Assembly: GCA_015680685.1 (NCBI GenBank)
Contig: MNCI01007938.1
Location: 66,384-130,383, forward strand
Length of the DNA: 64,000 nucleotides
Reading direction: 5' to 3'
Origin: Gnetum montanum
Taxonomy: Eukaryota > Streptophyta > Gnetopsida > Gnetales > Gnetaceae
In this document: in pieces, positions 33,762 to 44,430 of the stretch
Layout: the number at the start of each line of letters is the position of its first letter
Numbering within the stretch: the first letter of the stretch is position 1
Position numbers and translations under genes: made by a program
Notes under the pieces: model-generated
Database searches by the model: none
What the model was told of the DNA's origin: nothing
The model's input: only the letters and a program-made list of their open reading frames with translations

Positions 33762-35420
33762 ATGGAGGAAATATCCTACATAAAGATACCAATGTTTAAT
33801 GGGTTTGATTTTGCTTAATGGAAGGTGAGGATGCAAGTATTCTTTGAGTTAATGGAATTTGAAGTATGGGAGTCCATCCTTGAAGCCTACATACTGCCTA
33901 TCAACAATGCAACAAAAGCCCTCAAGCCACAAAGTAATCAAACACAAGAAGAAAGAGATAAGTTTATGTATGATTCTAAAGCAAAAAATTGTTTATGTTG
34001 TGCATTAAATAAACCTAAGTTTAATAGAGCAACTAGATGTAAAAATGCTAAAGAAATTTGAGAAACATTAAAATCTACATATGAGGGCCCATCGATAGTT
34101 AAACAATCAAAACTTTTAGTTTTTCAAAGTATGAAAAACCAAGAATGAGATTAGGTGAAAAGATAAAAGATTATTTTTCTAGGGTAAACGATCTAGTTTT
34201 AGTAATTAGGGATACAGGGAAGGACTTCCATGAAAATGATGCAATAATAAAAATGACTAGAACACTACAACTAGAATCTAGACCTAAGGTCACAACTATA
34301 GAAGAGATTAGAGATTTTTTTAGTTTTAACCTTTGAAGAGCTCCCAAGTGATCTTATAACTTATGAAATGAATCTCATAAGAAAAGGGACAATAAAAGAA
34401 AATCCCATTACCTGGAAATCAGCATCCAAAGAAAAGGAACTAGGTGAAAAGGGAATAAACAATGAAAAAGAAATAGCACTTATATCAAGAAAGCTACAAA
34501 GGCTTATAGAAAAAAGGGTAAGATTTTCAATCAACAAGGATCCAACCAATCTAATTCCAAAGGTAAGGATAGAGGTAAAAAATTTTCAAATTCTACTTTT
34601 GATTCTTTTTTAATAGAATTTTAGGTATGTAATGGAAGAGGCCATGTGCCCTCTAAATGTCCTAGTAATGGTAAGTTGCAACAAAAGGAAAGGAATGATA
34701 TGGATGTGAAAAAGAAAAACTTCTTCTCAAGATGGGATGATGGACAGCAAAGTGAAGAAGATATGGGTGAGGCTACAAAAGATTCACATCTCATTTGCAT
34801 GGATATGATAGATGATGATGTTAGCCTCTTAGATAATGATCAATTTGAAAATGAGGAAGAAAGATATGATCTTTTGTGTAAGGAACTTCTATCTTTTGAA
34901 AATATTTTCATAAACTTAAATAAGTAACTAAAAATCAAGGATCAAGATATTTATTCATTAAATATAAAGATTTTAGATCCTACAAAAGAAATCTTAGACC
35001 TAAGGGCTAAGAATGAAAAATTAACCCTATCTTATGAGTAGACTAAGGAAGAACTTACAAATACTAAACTTATAAATGAAAGGTTGATCAAGGAAAAGGA
35101 ATCTCTTTAAATAGTTCTTAACCAAGGATTAGGTCTAAATGATAAAAGTGGAGTATGATTCTATCAACAAGTATCTACAACTACCTCATCCAAACTAGAG
35201 GGCCCATCAACAATTAAGGTAAACACTAACACTCCTTTTGACCAAAAATTAACTTTAGTGTTTAATAAATTTAATTCCAACAAAAGGGTTAGGTGATACT
35301 ATTGTAATAGAATTGGGAATAAACAATGGGTTTGCAATTTAAAGTATTATTATATGAACACCTAGATGTATTACAATACTCTTTGGTCTTATCCAAATGT
35401 GTTTAGAAAGGAAACTATGT
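33762..35420 (+). pseudogene. Gag relic of copia family A, longest copy
   Basis: Begins ATGGAGGAAATATCC (33762), the same start context as the copy at 52966. Blocks in order: IKIPMFNGFDFA; a UBN2-like capsid (FELMEFEVWESI, EERDKFMYDSKAKN, CCALNKPKFN); GEKIKDYFSRVNDL; ITYEMNLIRKGTIKE; a zinc knuckle near 34,630 (VCNGRGHVPSKCPSN, first Cys replaced by a stop); the acidic FFSRWDDGQQSEED block; EEERYDLLCKELL; and a coiled-coil region to about 35,110 (KEILDLRAKNEKL, NERLIKEKESL). A second Cys/His-like knot at about 35,290-35,350 (YYCN, VCNLKYYYMN) is damaged. Several frameshifts and stops. No protease, integrase or RT follows. Confidence 0.75.
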
Positions 35421-35734
35421 AGGACAACAAGAAAATATGGGCAACTCAAAAGGACAAGGAATTTAGGAAAGAATGGTGAATAAAAAAAAAGAACATCAAA
35501 ATGAGAAGATTATCTCTAACAAATTTTTGAAAGGGATCCAATCCTTGGAAATTAAAGCAATTTGTGTGAGAAGAGAAACTTCAAAAGAGGAATCTCTTTC
35601 TCAAGCTCACTAAGCATCTTCATTCTCCTCAAAAAGAAAGTTAAGGAAATGTAAGTCTTTGATTCATTATGTATACCTCTTAAGACTATAATCTATGGCA
35701 ACCATTCTTGAACCTTATCTTTCTAAACCACATT
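35421..35734 (+). pseudogene. Gag C-terminal remnant and spacer, family A
   Basis: Lys-rich decayed coding sequence, then 'aagactataatctatggcaa' and 'ccattcttgaacc', which match the minus-strand copy near 29,250-29,290 in reverse complement. Confirms collinearity of the two pol-less copies. Confidence 0.5.
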
Positions 35735-35940
35735 TTGATGAGATGTCTACCTAAAGATGTCTCCCATGAGATGTTTACATGGTAAACAAGAAATTTACCT
35801 AGAGACATCTACTTTTCAAAGGAGATGTCTACCTGAGTTTTCATTTTTCATGATAGAGACATCTACTTCTCAAAGGAGGCATCTACCTATAGTTTTTAGC
35901 TGTGATCAAGAAATTTATCTTTTAAAGGATATCTCTATAT
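35735..35940 (+). repeat. GAGATGTCTACC motif tract, internal to family A
   Basis: GAGATGTCTACCTAAAGATG, AGAGACATCTACTT (twice) and GGAGATGTCTACC recur about nine times. Same internal position as 29,040-29,245. Confidence 0.6.
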
Positions 35941-36011
35941 TTTCATTAAAGACCCTCATTGAATGTGGTTATATAAACCCAAACTCTAATTTTTCATTCA
36001 TCTAAGCATAT

Positions 36012-36300
36012 ATGACCAAGGGGAGACAACCAAGGCTTCATCTACAATAGTGATTTGTGCCTTTTTTCTCAAAGTCCATGGTCCAAAAGAATTTTGGAAC
36101 ATCAAGGCCATCGCCAAGAAAAAGCAAGAATTCAAAGGAAGCTTCCTCCAATGCTATCAACACCTAGAATCCTTAATTCAAATCCATCAATGTCCAACAT
36201 CATTTTGAGATAACCCAAACCATCTCTATCATTTTTAAGTATTCTTGACAAGCTAGGAAAAATTCAATGTTGGGTACCTTTAATATTTATCTTCTTTTCA
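36012..36300 (+). pseudogene. Start of the family A accessory ORF (truncated)
   Basis: ATGACCAAGGGG at 36012 aligns with the start of the ORF at 27.7-28.96 kb. A Ser/Lys-rich patch (SPRKSKNSKEAS) and FEITQTISI match SKKKSKRD and FEVTQTINI of that copy. The remainder is lost after about 36,300, so this copy is truncated. Confidence 0.45.
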
Positions 36301-37130
36301 TGGTAGAGAAATCACCTTGTTTATGACTAATCCATGAGTCGTATCTCATGGAGGAATAGTTCAAAAGTCAAAAGATCATCAAGATAATAAATGATTAGAA
36401 TAAAATCCAAATAAAGACCACACTTATGACTATCACTCATTAGTAAAAACATTCATCTTCATCTTAACTTCTTATCACAAATTCAAAAATTAATATTCAT
36501 GTTTAAATCAAATTAAAGTCATAGTTATAAGCATGAATGATGAGTATTACAAGGGAGACTTTACCTAATTTGTGATTTTGCCTTGTTGTCTTGAAAATGT
36601 AGCAACCTCAGTAGCTCAACAATGGACTGTAATAGTCTATAGTTGCCACAAGGCTAAACAAATCCTCACTTAATAGTTTCAAAGGAAATTAAACTTCAAC
36701 TTGATGTGGGTTTACTTGGGTATCAATTCTCTTCCTTTCTTTTTCTCCCTTCGTGTCTCTATGTTCCCCCATCAGTGTGAGATGAGGGTTTTATTTATAC
36801 TATAAGAATATTTAAAATTAACTATAGGATAATTGATACTTGTAGTAGGTGTTTATCCCAATCGATATATAGATGTCGATTTCCATCATAGACTCAATCT
36901 TCCTCAATTACCGCTGCAAGTTGCCTACTTCTATGTCTATCGATATCTTGATTTCTCTTCTAGTTTTTTTTTTTTCTATGAAATCCTAGGTGTCTATCCT
37001 CAATAGTGTCTCTATGTGGATTGATAGCATTCATATTGATTCCTATCCCTGTAGTGATGACCTACAATAGCCAAAATAAACGTCATTAGCTCATATTGAT
37101 TGAGGTCATAGAAATTGATGATCTTCAATA
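36301..37130 (-). other. Unassigned; possible LTR fragment in minus orientation
   Basis: A TATA-like TATAAATAAAAC lies on the minus strand near 36,795-36,806. Upstream of it are ATCGATAT and GTCGAT motifs (36,858-36,960), a layout like LTR promoters elsewhere in the window. I found no matching ends, duplication or partner. It lies about where the 3' LTR of the old minus-strand gypsy element should be, but it does not obviously match that element's 5' LTR. Confidence 0.25.
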
Positions 37131-37435
37131 TTGAAAATAATTTTAAAAAGTAAATGCACTTTGTCTAAACTATGAAATTAAATAGTTTATGAGGTTTTTG
37201 ACTAGCCTATGGCTAGTTCTTGGTTAGAACAGGCGGAAAACAAAAATAACATTCCAAACATGCAAGGAGAAATACAATAACAATATATACAAAACATAAC
37301 ATAATGTAGCTGGCTAAAAATAGTCTTAACATTAAAAGGCTGCCATGAATAAGAACAAAATTAGTTATCAAACACATAGTTCGAAAAGAAAAATAACATA
37401 AGTTTGAGGTTGTATCAAGCCTTCAAGCCTACTTC
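37131..37435. other. AT-rich spacer
   Basis: No gene or repeat recognised. Confidence 0.4.
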
Positions 37436-38080
37436 CACGTTCATGTCCTCCTCAAACTAGGAGCTTTCTTCTCCTTCATCATCATCATGGATATGAGGGT
37501 GGACATGTTTCTTAATGTCTGTCATCCTCTTATCCAGAGTAGTGATATAAGAGCTAACTTGTTGGAAGACTAAAAGGATTTTCCATTGGGTGGACTAAAC
37601 CTCATGAAGTTGTGATCAGACTTCCTCATGAAAGCTATCTAGCTCATTGGATTCAAGTGGCAAAGAAGAGTTGGGCTCATAGGATTCCTAGATGAATGGT
37701 CCAACTTTGGTGTAGATCCTCAATGATTGAGTAAAGGCATCTTTCTTCAAAATAGAAAGATGCACCTTCATGCCTATCTACAACTCTAGAACTCCACACT
37801 TCTTTAGGATTGTCAAGATGAGATCATACACTATACTATATAAAACCATTAGGCATATAATCACATGCAACAATGATATGGATAATGAAATGAGAAGGAA
37901 TTACAAAGATCAAAACATTAGGTATTTTATATTGTCTAGAATAGGTTATTATGTCAATTTATGGTTAAGATGGCCATCATACCTACCTATTCAAGTTTTA
38001 GACCAAGTCCATACCTTTGCAAGTGACATTGCATATCATCTTGATCTTACCATCATGAAACCAATCACAACCATATGAAA
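37436..38080 (-). pseudogene. Retroelement accessory ORF relic, minus strand
   Basis: The minus strand has broken but protein-like text: LTILKKCGVLEL, DAFTQSLRIYTKVG, ESYEPNSSLPLESNEL, VSSYITTLDKRMTDIKKHV and an acidic HIHDDDEGEES end. A hydrophobic LI..IL...GV segment, then a Ser/Glu-rich spacer, then a helix with regularly spaced hydrophobics and an acidic tail is the layout of C-terminal parts of plant retroelement accessory ORFs (putative plant transposon protein type). It lies 3' of the minus-strand Gag-protease relic at 39.8-42.6 kb, so it may be that element's accessory ORF. The identification is tentative. Confidence 0.3.
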
Positions 38081-38164
38081 ACACCATTACTCAAATAAGA
38101 GAAAATAAGGAAATGGTTAATAATTAATTAATTCTTAATCATTAGGTTTGAAAACTATTGACCA

Positions 38165-38425
38165 TTGAGTAGAGGAGTGCCTTTAGGCATGGGTAACATG
38201 TCTTTCTAGCCCCATAGCTAATGCTAATCCTAGCAGTAGTGCACTTTTAGACATGAATAACATGCCTTTTTAGTCACATGATAAAACTAGTCTAAGAGAC
38301 CTTGAGATTCCTAAAATTAGCCTACCCTTAGACATGGGTAACATGTCTTTCTAATAGTATCCCAAGAATATGTGTGTATGTAAATCAATTAATCATAGGA
38401 ATGAATAACATTTCTTTCCAATGAT
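38165..38425 (-). repeat. ~75-bp tandem repeat with hairpin motif, about four copies
   Basis: AGACATGGGTAACATGTCT, a perfect 7-bp inverted repeat around GGTAA, recurs with changes at about 38,178, 38,252, 38,331 and 38,402. The reverse complement of the first copy matches a single copy at 47,660-47,690 inside the plus-strand gypsy element. This supports the region being the 3' untranslated part of a minus-strand relative. Confidence 0.65.
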
Positions 38426-38714
38426 ATAGTAAGGTAATAACTTATTAGAGAACATGCTTTTATGAAAAATTAAAATATGATTAACAATCTAATCACATAG
38501 AGTAGTAAACCCCATAGAGAAAGTTAAGAAAATTAGCAAAATCCATTGATATCACACCATTTTGTATTTCTTCTTAGTATTTTCTACTTTCTTCAAGGCA
38601 TAATAATTATGAGCTAATTTTAGTTTTATGTGAGAAGAACCACATTACTTTCTTGATGAAGACATCTTATTTATAGAAACTAAAGGAATGAATGATGTAG
38701 TCTCATCATTCTAC

Positions 38715-39246
38715 ACAATTATATGCCCAATATCTTAGTAGCATATGACAAAATCCCAACAAAACATGATAAAAGAATATGAATAAAATTAAAGAAAAAA
38801 TTTTACAAAATAGCAATTAGTCTTGCTATCTTATATGGTGCTAAATGTTGGGTAGTACAAAAGAGGCATGAACAATAAATTAGTGTGGCAAAATGCAAAT
38901 GCTTTGATAGATGTTGAATGTTACTAGAATAAATAAACTACATAATATAGATATCAAAGGAAGGCTTGAAGTGACTCCTATTTTAGATAAGCTATAGGAA
39001 TGATGGCTTAGATGGTTTGGACATGTGCAAAGAAGATCAAAAAAATGAGCCTTTAAATAAAGATTACTACATCACTATTCCAAAAAAGCCATTAAATAGA
39101 AGACCAAAGAAGATATGGAAAAAATATCAAAGCTATAAATAAATATGGGTCTAGCTACTCATAGAGATAAATGACAAGACAGAACTCATGTAGATGACCT
39201 GATTTTCTTGGAATAAGGCTAGGATGATAATGATGATGATGAATAG
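38715..39246 (+). mobile_element. 5'-truncated LINE, RTE-like 3' end
   Basis: Contains the C-terminal end of a non-LTR reverse transcriptase: LKKKFYKIAISLAILYGAKC, WVVQKRHEQ and, after frame changes, KGRLEVTPILDKL and LRWFGHVQRRS, then a RRPKKIWKK segment. These match the typical end of plant RTE-type LINEs (FY..A..PA.LYG.ECW...; LRWFGHV.RR; RGRPK..W). It terminates with GGAATAAGGCTAGGATGATA then ATGATGATGATGA, the short-repeat tail typical of RTE elements. Only about 0.5 kb of the 3' end is present, the usual product of incomplete reverse transcription. It sits inside the old minus-strand gypsy relic. Confidence 0.85.
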
Positions 39247-39785
39247 AAACATTATTAACAAAACACATAGTAAATATTCGCAAAGCATAAAGTACATAAC
39301 TTAGGAAAATATAAAATTATAAAGAAATAAAAAATAACAATAAATGAAAAATGTGTTAATAATTTAAAATTCTGAAGAAATAGAAAAATGAAAAAAAGTA
39401 TAAAAAATATCAAAAATAGATAAATGATAAAAGATTATAAAAGAAAAAAATTTAAAGCGCACTTATCAATTCTTAATTCTTGATGGGTAACCTCCCTCAC
39501 AACTAAATTCATGAGCAAGAAATTGGAAAATGGACAACATATTCCCTGGATCATACACCATAGGTTTCTTGTTTATCATCTTTAGTGATATATGTTTTTA
39601 TTTATTAGCCAACTTAACATTGATGATAATTATATTTTTTATCATTTGGAGATGCATATATAGCTATAATAGAAGGTGTTTCATTTTTATAGGATCTAGA
39701 TATGTTTTATTTTTGAATTTTTTATTTTAGTTTTTGGGTCTTCTTATTCAACAATTTCTACTAGTGTATAGTCAATGTGTAGGAT
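39247..39785 (-). other. 3' noncoding region of the old gypsy element
   Basis: AT-rich sequence between the LINE tail and the protease relic, no coding pattern. Its position matches the noncoding DNA after the protease in the plus-strand sister element (46.7-47.6 kb). Confidence 0.4.
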
Positions 39786-40430
39786 GTCCTTTTCTACATT
39801 CTCTATTTGGTTCATTTTTCTAGCCACTAGGTATCATTTCATTTAGTGACTATTATGCAGATATGTTTTTGTAAACACACTTTTTCTTCAAGTTCATTAT
39901 GGGCTAGTATAGGGATCGTATTAATGCTTTGAAATTTCAACCTAAAACTACACCATTTATCATTATAATTAATTCATGGAATTTTCTACTTATTAATCAC
40001 ATGACATTCATTCTCCTTGGAAATTTCCAGGAAGAGGTCTCAAATTTCTAGCATAGCATCAATGGTGCTAAGCTAAGTTCTTTCCATGATGATTGAAAAT
40101 TTACCCTAGGTATTCTCCATATTTTTCACAAGAAAATATAGTGGATATGACCATCCATCAATTGTAGTTACCACATCATCAACTCTTTTCAAGGAAACAG
40201 TGATGAATTGATCTATAAGCTCTAACTTATTGTTGCATTTCTTAAGTAGTAATAAGTTTCAAGCTTTATACATTTTGTGGGAGATTGATTTCATGTCTAA
40301 ACATTAGTCTAATATAGCTTTACATGATGAATTTCTGAAAACCTACAAGTAGATCAAGGAATATTCTAGGTTTTTTATCTTTTATGGAATAGATTCTATC
40401 TTAATCCAATCACTTACCATGTAAGTGAGC
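39786..40430 (-). pseudogene. Protease relic of the old minus-strand gypsy element
   Basis: The minus strand reads FLEISKENECHVINK, and earlier DGWSYPLYFLV-like and FSIIMERT text, later HNELEEKVCLQK. These align block for block with the plus-strand sister at 46.3-46.7 kb (SLEISRENEFVLIKR, FPIIM.RAW, ATELEIHKCLYLA). The active-site loop itself, expected near 40,450, is not readable. It is a decayed aspartic protease region; the order on the minus strand is Gag (41-42.6 kb), then protease, as in the sister copy. Confidence 0.6.
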
Positions 40431-41050
40431 ATGATAATTTTTATGTATTATTCTAGAGTGAAAATAAATGTTGGCTTATGTAGGATTTGAAGGTGTTATT
40501 TGGTAATGAATTAAGTTTCACTATGTGGATCATGTATTAGGTCTTATAGACTAGTAGGTTTACTACCTTTATTCATAAGTTTGGAAACTATCCTTTAAAA
40601 AGGAAACTTGTAAGGCTTGTAGTCATACTACTAGTACTATTATCCACTTATATGTTTATAGTACAACTGAAATTCTTTTTATAAGGTTGTGTTGGTAATT
40701 CTTCCTACATTTTTTATGGTGACATAAGTGAGAGAGAAGTATGAGAGTACAGACAAAGATGTGATGAATGGTAAGGGATATAGGATGATAATTCCATTGG
40801 AGATGTTGCAGGTTAATGGTATTTGAGAGGGTAATAGTAGTAACTTAAGGTATGAGAAGTAGAACCATTAGAAGGAATAAGTTAGTGGAAATCATATCCA
40901 TAAGGTTCTAGTTGGTAATAGCAGTATTTTTGACTTAATGATGGCATCTCCCATGACTATGGGTTTTGCCACTACTATTGATAGTAGTCTTAAGGCTAAG
41001 GAAGGGTCCCATTTCGATAGTACTATTAGTTTATAGGATTGTCTATAATT
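40431..41050 (-). pseudogene. Gag-protease spacer of the old gypsy element
   Basis: Degenerate Gly/Tyr-rich spacer between Gag and protease relics; corresponds to 45.4-46.1 kb of the sister element. No motif recognised. Confidence 0.4.
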
Positions 41051-42580
41051 TCCCTATGGATAAGCCAATATCATGATCGTTTGCTTTTTCATGAACTTGG
41101 GTTTTAAATCATAAGCCCCAAACTCTTGTAGATATAACATAATAGGGTAGCAATCCCTTGGATATTCATATTGATAAATATCATATTTTTCATTCTTCTT
41201 TGAATCTAAGTCTGTAACTTCTTTCACTACTACAATTTGTCCCTTTTTCTTATAAGTGTTCATGTTTATTTCTTTGTCCTTTTTCTTATTCTTGTCTTTT
41301 TTTTTCATGTTTTTCCTTATTTACCTTTTCCTCCATGGTTTTTAAAGTAGCTTTAAGTTTTTCATCCATAAAATCCAATATTTTATCAATATTTATCATA
41401 ATCTTAGTAATGGATTTTTGAATTAATAAAGTTTTAAATGAAACAAACTTATTGAGAGATGTCTCTTCTTTCTGATGATAGATATGGATCTTTTTCTTGT
41501 GAAGGACTAGATCCTAATTATACTTCTCTTTGCTCTCCTTCTTATGTAACTCTTCTTCTTTTGTTGCTAATTTTTTAAATAACCATTGTATTTAATGGAC
41601 TCTCGATTCTAATAGTCCTTCTTAGGTATAGATCCCAAGGGTCTATCTCATTTTATTTTGAAGCCCATATATGATGTGATGAAGCTACTCTTTTTAAGAA
41701 AATTCATGATCTAAGCATATGCATAAGAGATAATAGTATATACCAAAGGCCTCATCAAGGAATTCATGATTTTTTTGCTTCAATCCTAAATTTTGTTTCT
41801 TAGACTAAACACTCTAGAATAGGTCTAGTGCTTCTCATTAAAGAGCTTGAGCATTGTAAACCACTGGTGGATTGAATCTAGTTCCAACAATCAATATCAA
41901 ATTTTATCTTCTTCTATTACTACTTTAGGAAAGAGCTTAAGCTTTGGCCACATAATTTTAATAATTTGCAAGATGTAAGAATCATGAAAGACTGGAAAAT
42001 CCTATTGTAAATCAGAATTATAGCCTTTCTTGAAATTAGGAATATTATTCATATCAAGTTGTTAGATGCAACTTTCTCTTTGATGCCTATGGGATATTCT
42101 TACTACCTCCCTAATCTATACCATGTTTCTAGTAGTAAAAAAAATGTTCATCATCATCAAAGATGTTATAGTCATAATTATAATCTTTATCTTTATCTTC
42201 CTAATCCTGATGATCTTATATGTGCCTGCTTTAATGTCTTATATCTTTTCTTTGATCTCTATTTCAATCTCCATCTCTATGTCTTAGTAGAGCTCTATCT
42301 CCATACCTACATTCCTCTTCATTAGAACTAGATGGTAAAGATGAAAAGGAATATGATGGTAAACTAAGAGAACCATCATGGCTTTAATTTCTTCCTATAT
42401 GATCCCTTGGTTCATATCTTTTTGTATTGTTGAAGGTTTTAAGACTTGAAATTTCCTATTTTAAGGGATATATTTCATCCATTCTAGGACTATCTACAAT
42501 AGCTAAACATAGACTTTGATAGTAAGAATCTCAATGAACATATTAGATTATTTTCTATATGATTCACTCTAATTCTATAA
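41051..42580 (-). pseudogene. Gag relic of the old minus-strand gypsy element
   Basis: Capsid gene, minus strand. At about 41,960-41,820 it reads WPKLKLFPKVVIEE, LLELDSIHQWFTMLKLFNEKH, the core of the retrotransposon Gag domain (KLKLFP..L...A..W...L....I..W......F...Y). At 41,308-41,054 a Lys-rich stretch leads to YDIYQYEYPRDCYPIMLYLQ, which aligns with CEIYHYEHPKGHCPIVSHL of the sister at 45.35-45.41 kb. This may be a modified zinc-knuckle region. The upstream end is cut at 42,580 by insertion of the plus-strand element; the remaining 5' part lies at 50,119-50,310. Confidence 0.7.
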
Positions 42581-43429
42581 TGATGAATCATGTTTAGATG
42601 TGCTCTAATATCATATACACAATATTAAAGCCTCAATATTAGATACTTGATATTGAACCCCGAGATGTGATGTCAAATATCTGATATCACAGGGCATATG
42701 CCAGCCTATAAATATAATGCTCGGGCACATGATTTTCATATAGTTTTTGTCATTGAGTAATAAAGTTCTTGTAGTTTAGCCATTCCAAAGTTAGAATATT
42801 TCTAAATACCTCTAGTAGGAGTCTGAGTGTTTATAGATATGCTTAAGTACTAATGTACCTAAGCACAGAAGTGTAATGGAAATAAAGATGATCCCTTTTG
42901 CTAATCCTTGCAGCATTAATAATAGATTAATGTTCCTTTTAATGAATTTAATATTCATGCACTTTACCTTAATGCACTTTAATTAAGCAATTAATATTCA
43001 ATTGTTAATGAACAGAAGCACGACCACTTTGAGCATACGTGTAGCACTTGGTAATCCAAAAATGCTTAACATTTGATAACCCAACAATGCTATATGAATT
43101 TAGGATGTGTCCATAGAGCAAGAACGAGTACTTGAGTTAGGCTAGCTAGGTAGAAGATTAATTACATATTAAATTCCTCTATCTTTCATTCCTATTCTTA
43201 ATTGTAGATAAATGAAATATAAAAGAAATAAAAATCATGTGCCTCAATTATACTTAACAATACAATTAATCTCCACAAGTATAGTTGAGAAGAAAATGAT
43301 TATCATGATTAGATTCCACATCTTAGTACTAGTGTACTTAAGAACTTAAGGTCTGCAGAATTTAATCAGATCATGCATGAACACTTCTGATTCATATGGT
43401 TGGGCGTAGGAGTACCTCATCACTCATCA
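42581..43429 (+). mobile_element. 5' LTR of the plus-strand Gag-protease gypsy element
   Basis: Begins TGATGAATCATGTTTAGATG and ends GTACCTCATCACTCATCA. It is collinear over its whole 849 bases with 49266-50118, with scattered substitutions. TATAAATA is at 42,707-42,714. Preceding bases are TATAA; the bases after the 3' LTR are TATTT, an imperfect target-site duplication. A primer-binding site follows after one base. Confidence 0.92.
42617..42714 (+). promoter_or_regulatory. LTR promoter region with GATATC motifs and TATA box
   Basis: Repeated AATATC/GATAC/GATATC-type motifs (42,618-42,690) stand just upstream of TATAAATA at 42,707. The 3' LTR has the same at 49,300-49,399. Likely the element's RNA polymerase II promoter. 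Confidence 0.5.
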
Positions 43430-43430
43430 T

Positions 43431-43448
43431 TGGCATTATTGCTGGTGA
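43431..43448 (+). promoter_or_regulatory. Primer-binding site of the gypsy element, deaminated
   Basis: TGGCATTATTGCTGGTGA, one base after the LTR. The common plant Ty3/gypsy site is TGGCGCCGTTGCCGGGGA. Of the five differences, four are C-to-T or G-to-A transitions, several at CpG positions. Confidence 0.8.
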
Positions 43449-43599
43449 CCTTTAGTTATTACATGTGCTATCTATGACTTAGTGGAAATTATTCAAGATC
43501 ATTGGAATGAACCTTAGAGTCATATCATATCTTAAGATTACTACAACAATTTTCAAGTGCACACTACATTTTTTTTGTCTAACATAATATGTCTTCTTC

Positions 43600-44430
43600 T
43601 GATAGGATTGATTCTCCACCCAAGTCTGATAGAATGAATCAACAAGTGCCCCAACAATATCAAGTCGTATATGCTCATCATGATGAGTATGTACCCAACT
43701 TCACTTTCATCCTACACTAGGATGAATTGCTACGGTGGCATAAAATGGAGGTCAATATAGTATTGTCGCCAGATTGGGTTGTTTCTACAATGCTCAACTA
43801 AACTCTTGTGCATTTCAACCTCCAAGAACTTTATGCTAAGTATGTTGTGCAAGATATTGATGCTAGGGATTATCATCCCATAGATACAACATCTAAGGGA
43901 TCATTAGTTAGAGTAACACTAATTTTTGGTACCTACCATACCAAAAAGATGATGAAGACCCTTCTCTGGGGGTTTTCCATTTAGCAAAACTTCTCTTTTT
44001 GACTTTGGTGAAGGAGGTCAAAACCAGAACCTACAATCCATGATCCATAATTCAGGTACTAAAAAGAACAAATCCAATGACAAAGGGGGATCCAAAGAGG
44101 CAAGTTAAAGCAAGGATGCAGATAAGAAACAAGATTGTAATCATGGCCACAATCACCAAAGAGGAGGTAGCAGGAACTATGATGGTGCTAGTCCTCCTTC
44201 CTCTTCACCTTCGTTGTTATCTTCTTCTTCTTCTGGATTTGATTGTAACTACAAGGGCTACAACCATGATAGAGGTTACCAATGGAACCAAAATAATTGA
44301 AGGGACCATCAAGCAAGTCAAGATCAAGGGCACATGTAGTCAAGAGAGATCCACTGCTATGAACATAGGGGTAGTAGCGGACATCATAGGCACCAAAATC
44401 AAGGCCTTCATTAGCTTTTCTTGGTACTTG
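43600..44430 (+). pseudogene. N-terminal Gag region of the plus-strand gypsy element
   Basis: Decayed coding sequence downstream of the leader. Text such as SPPKSDRMNQQVPQQYQVVY near 43,620 and Ser/Gly/Asn-rich tracts at 44,160-44,400 suggest a disordered N-terminal Gag part. The long open frames on both strands here (44077-44442 +, 44188-44478 -) are composition artefacts; neither resembles a known protein. Confidence 0.4.

Noticed and set aside
36301-37130. 3' LTR of the old minus-strand gypsy element
   Set aside because: Position and a minus-strand TATA fit, but I could not match it to the 5' LTR at 50.33-51.16 kb or find TG...CA ends; kept only as unassigned.
42059-42325. 88-codon Tyr/Leu-rich plus-strand frame
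   Set aside because: It is the antisense shadow of the minus-strand gypsy Gag relic.
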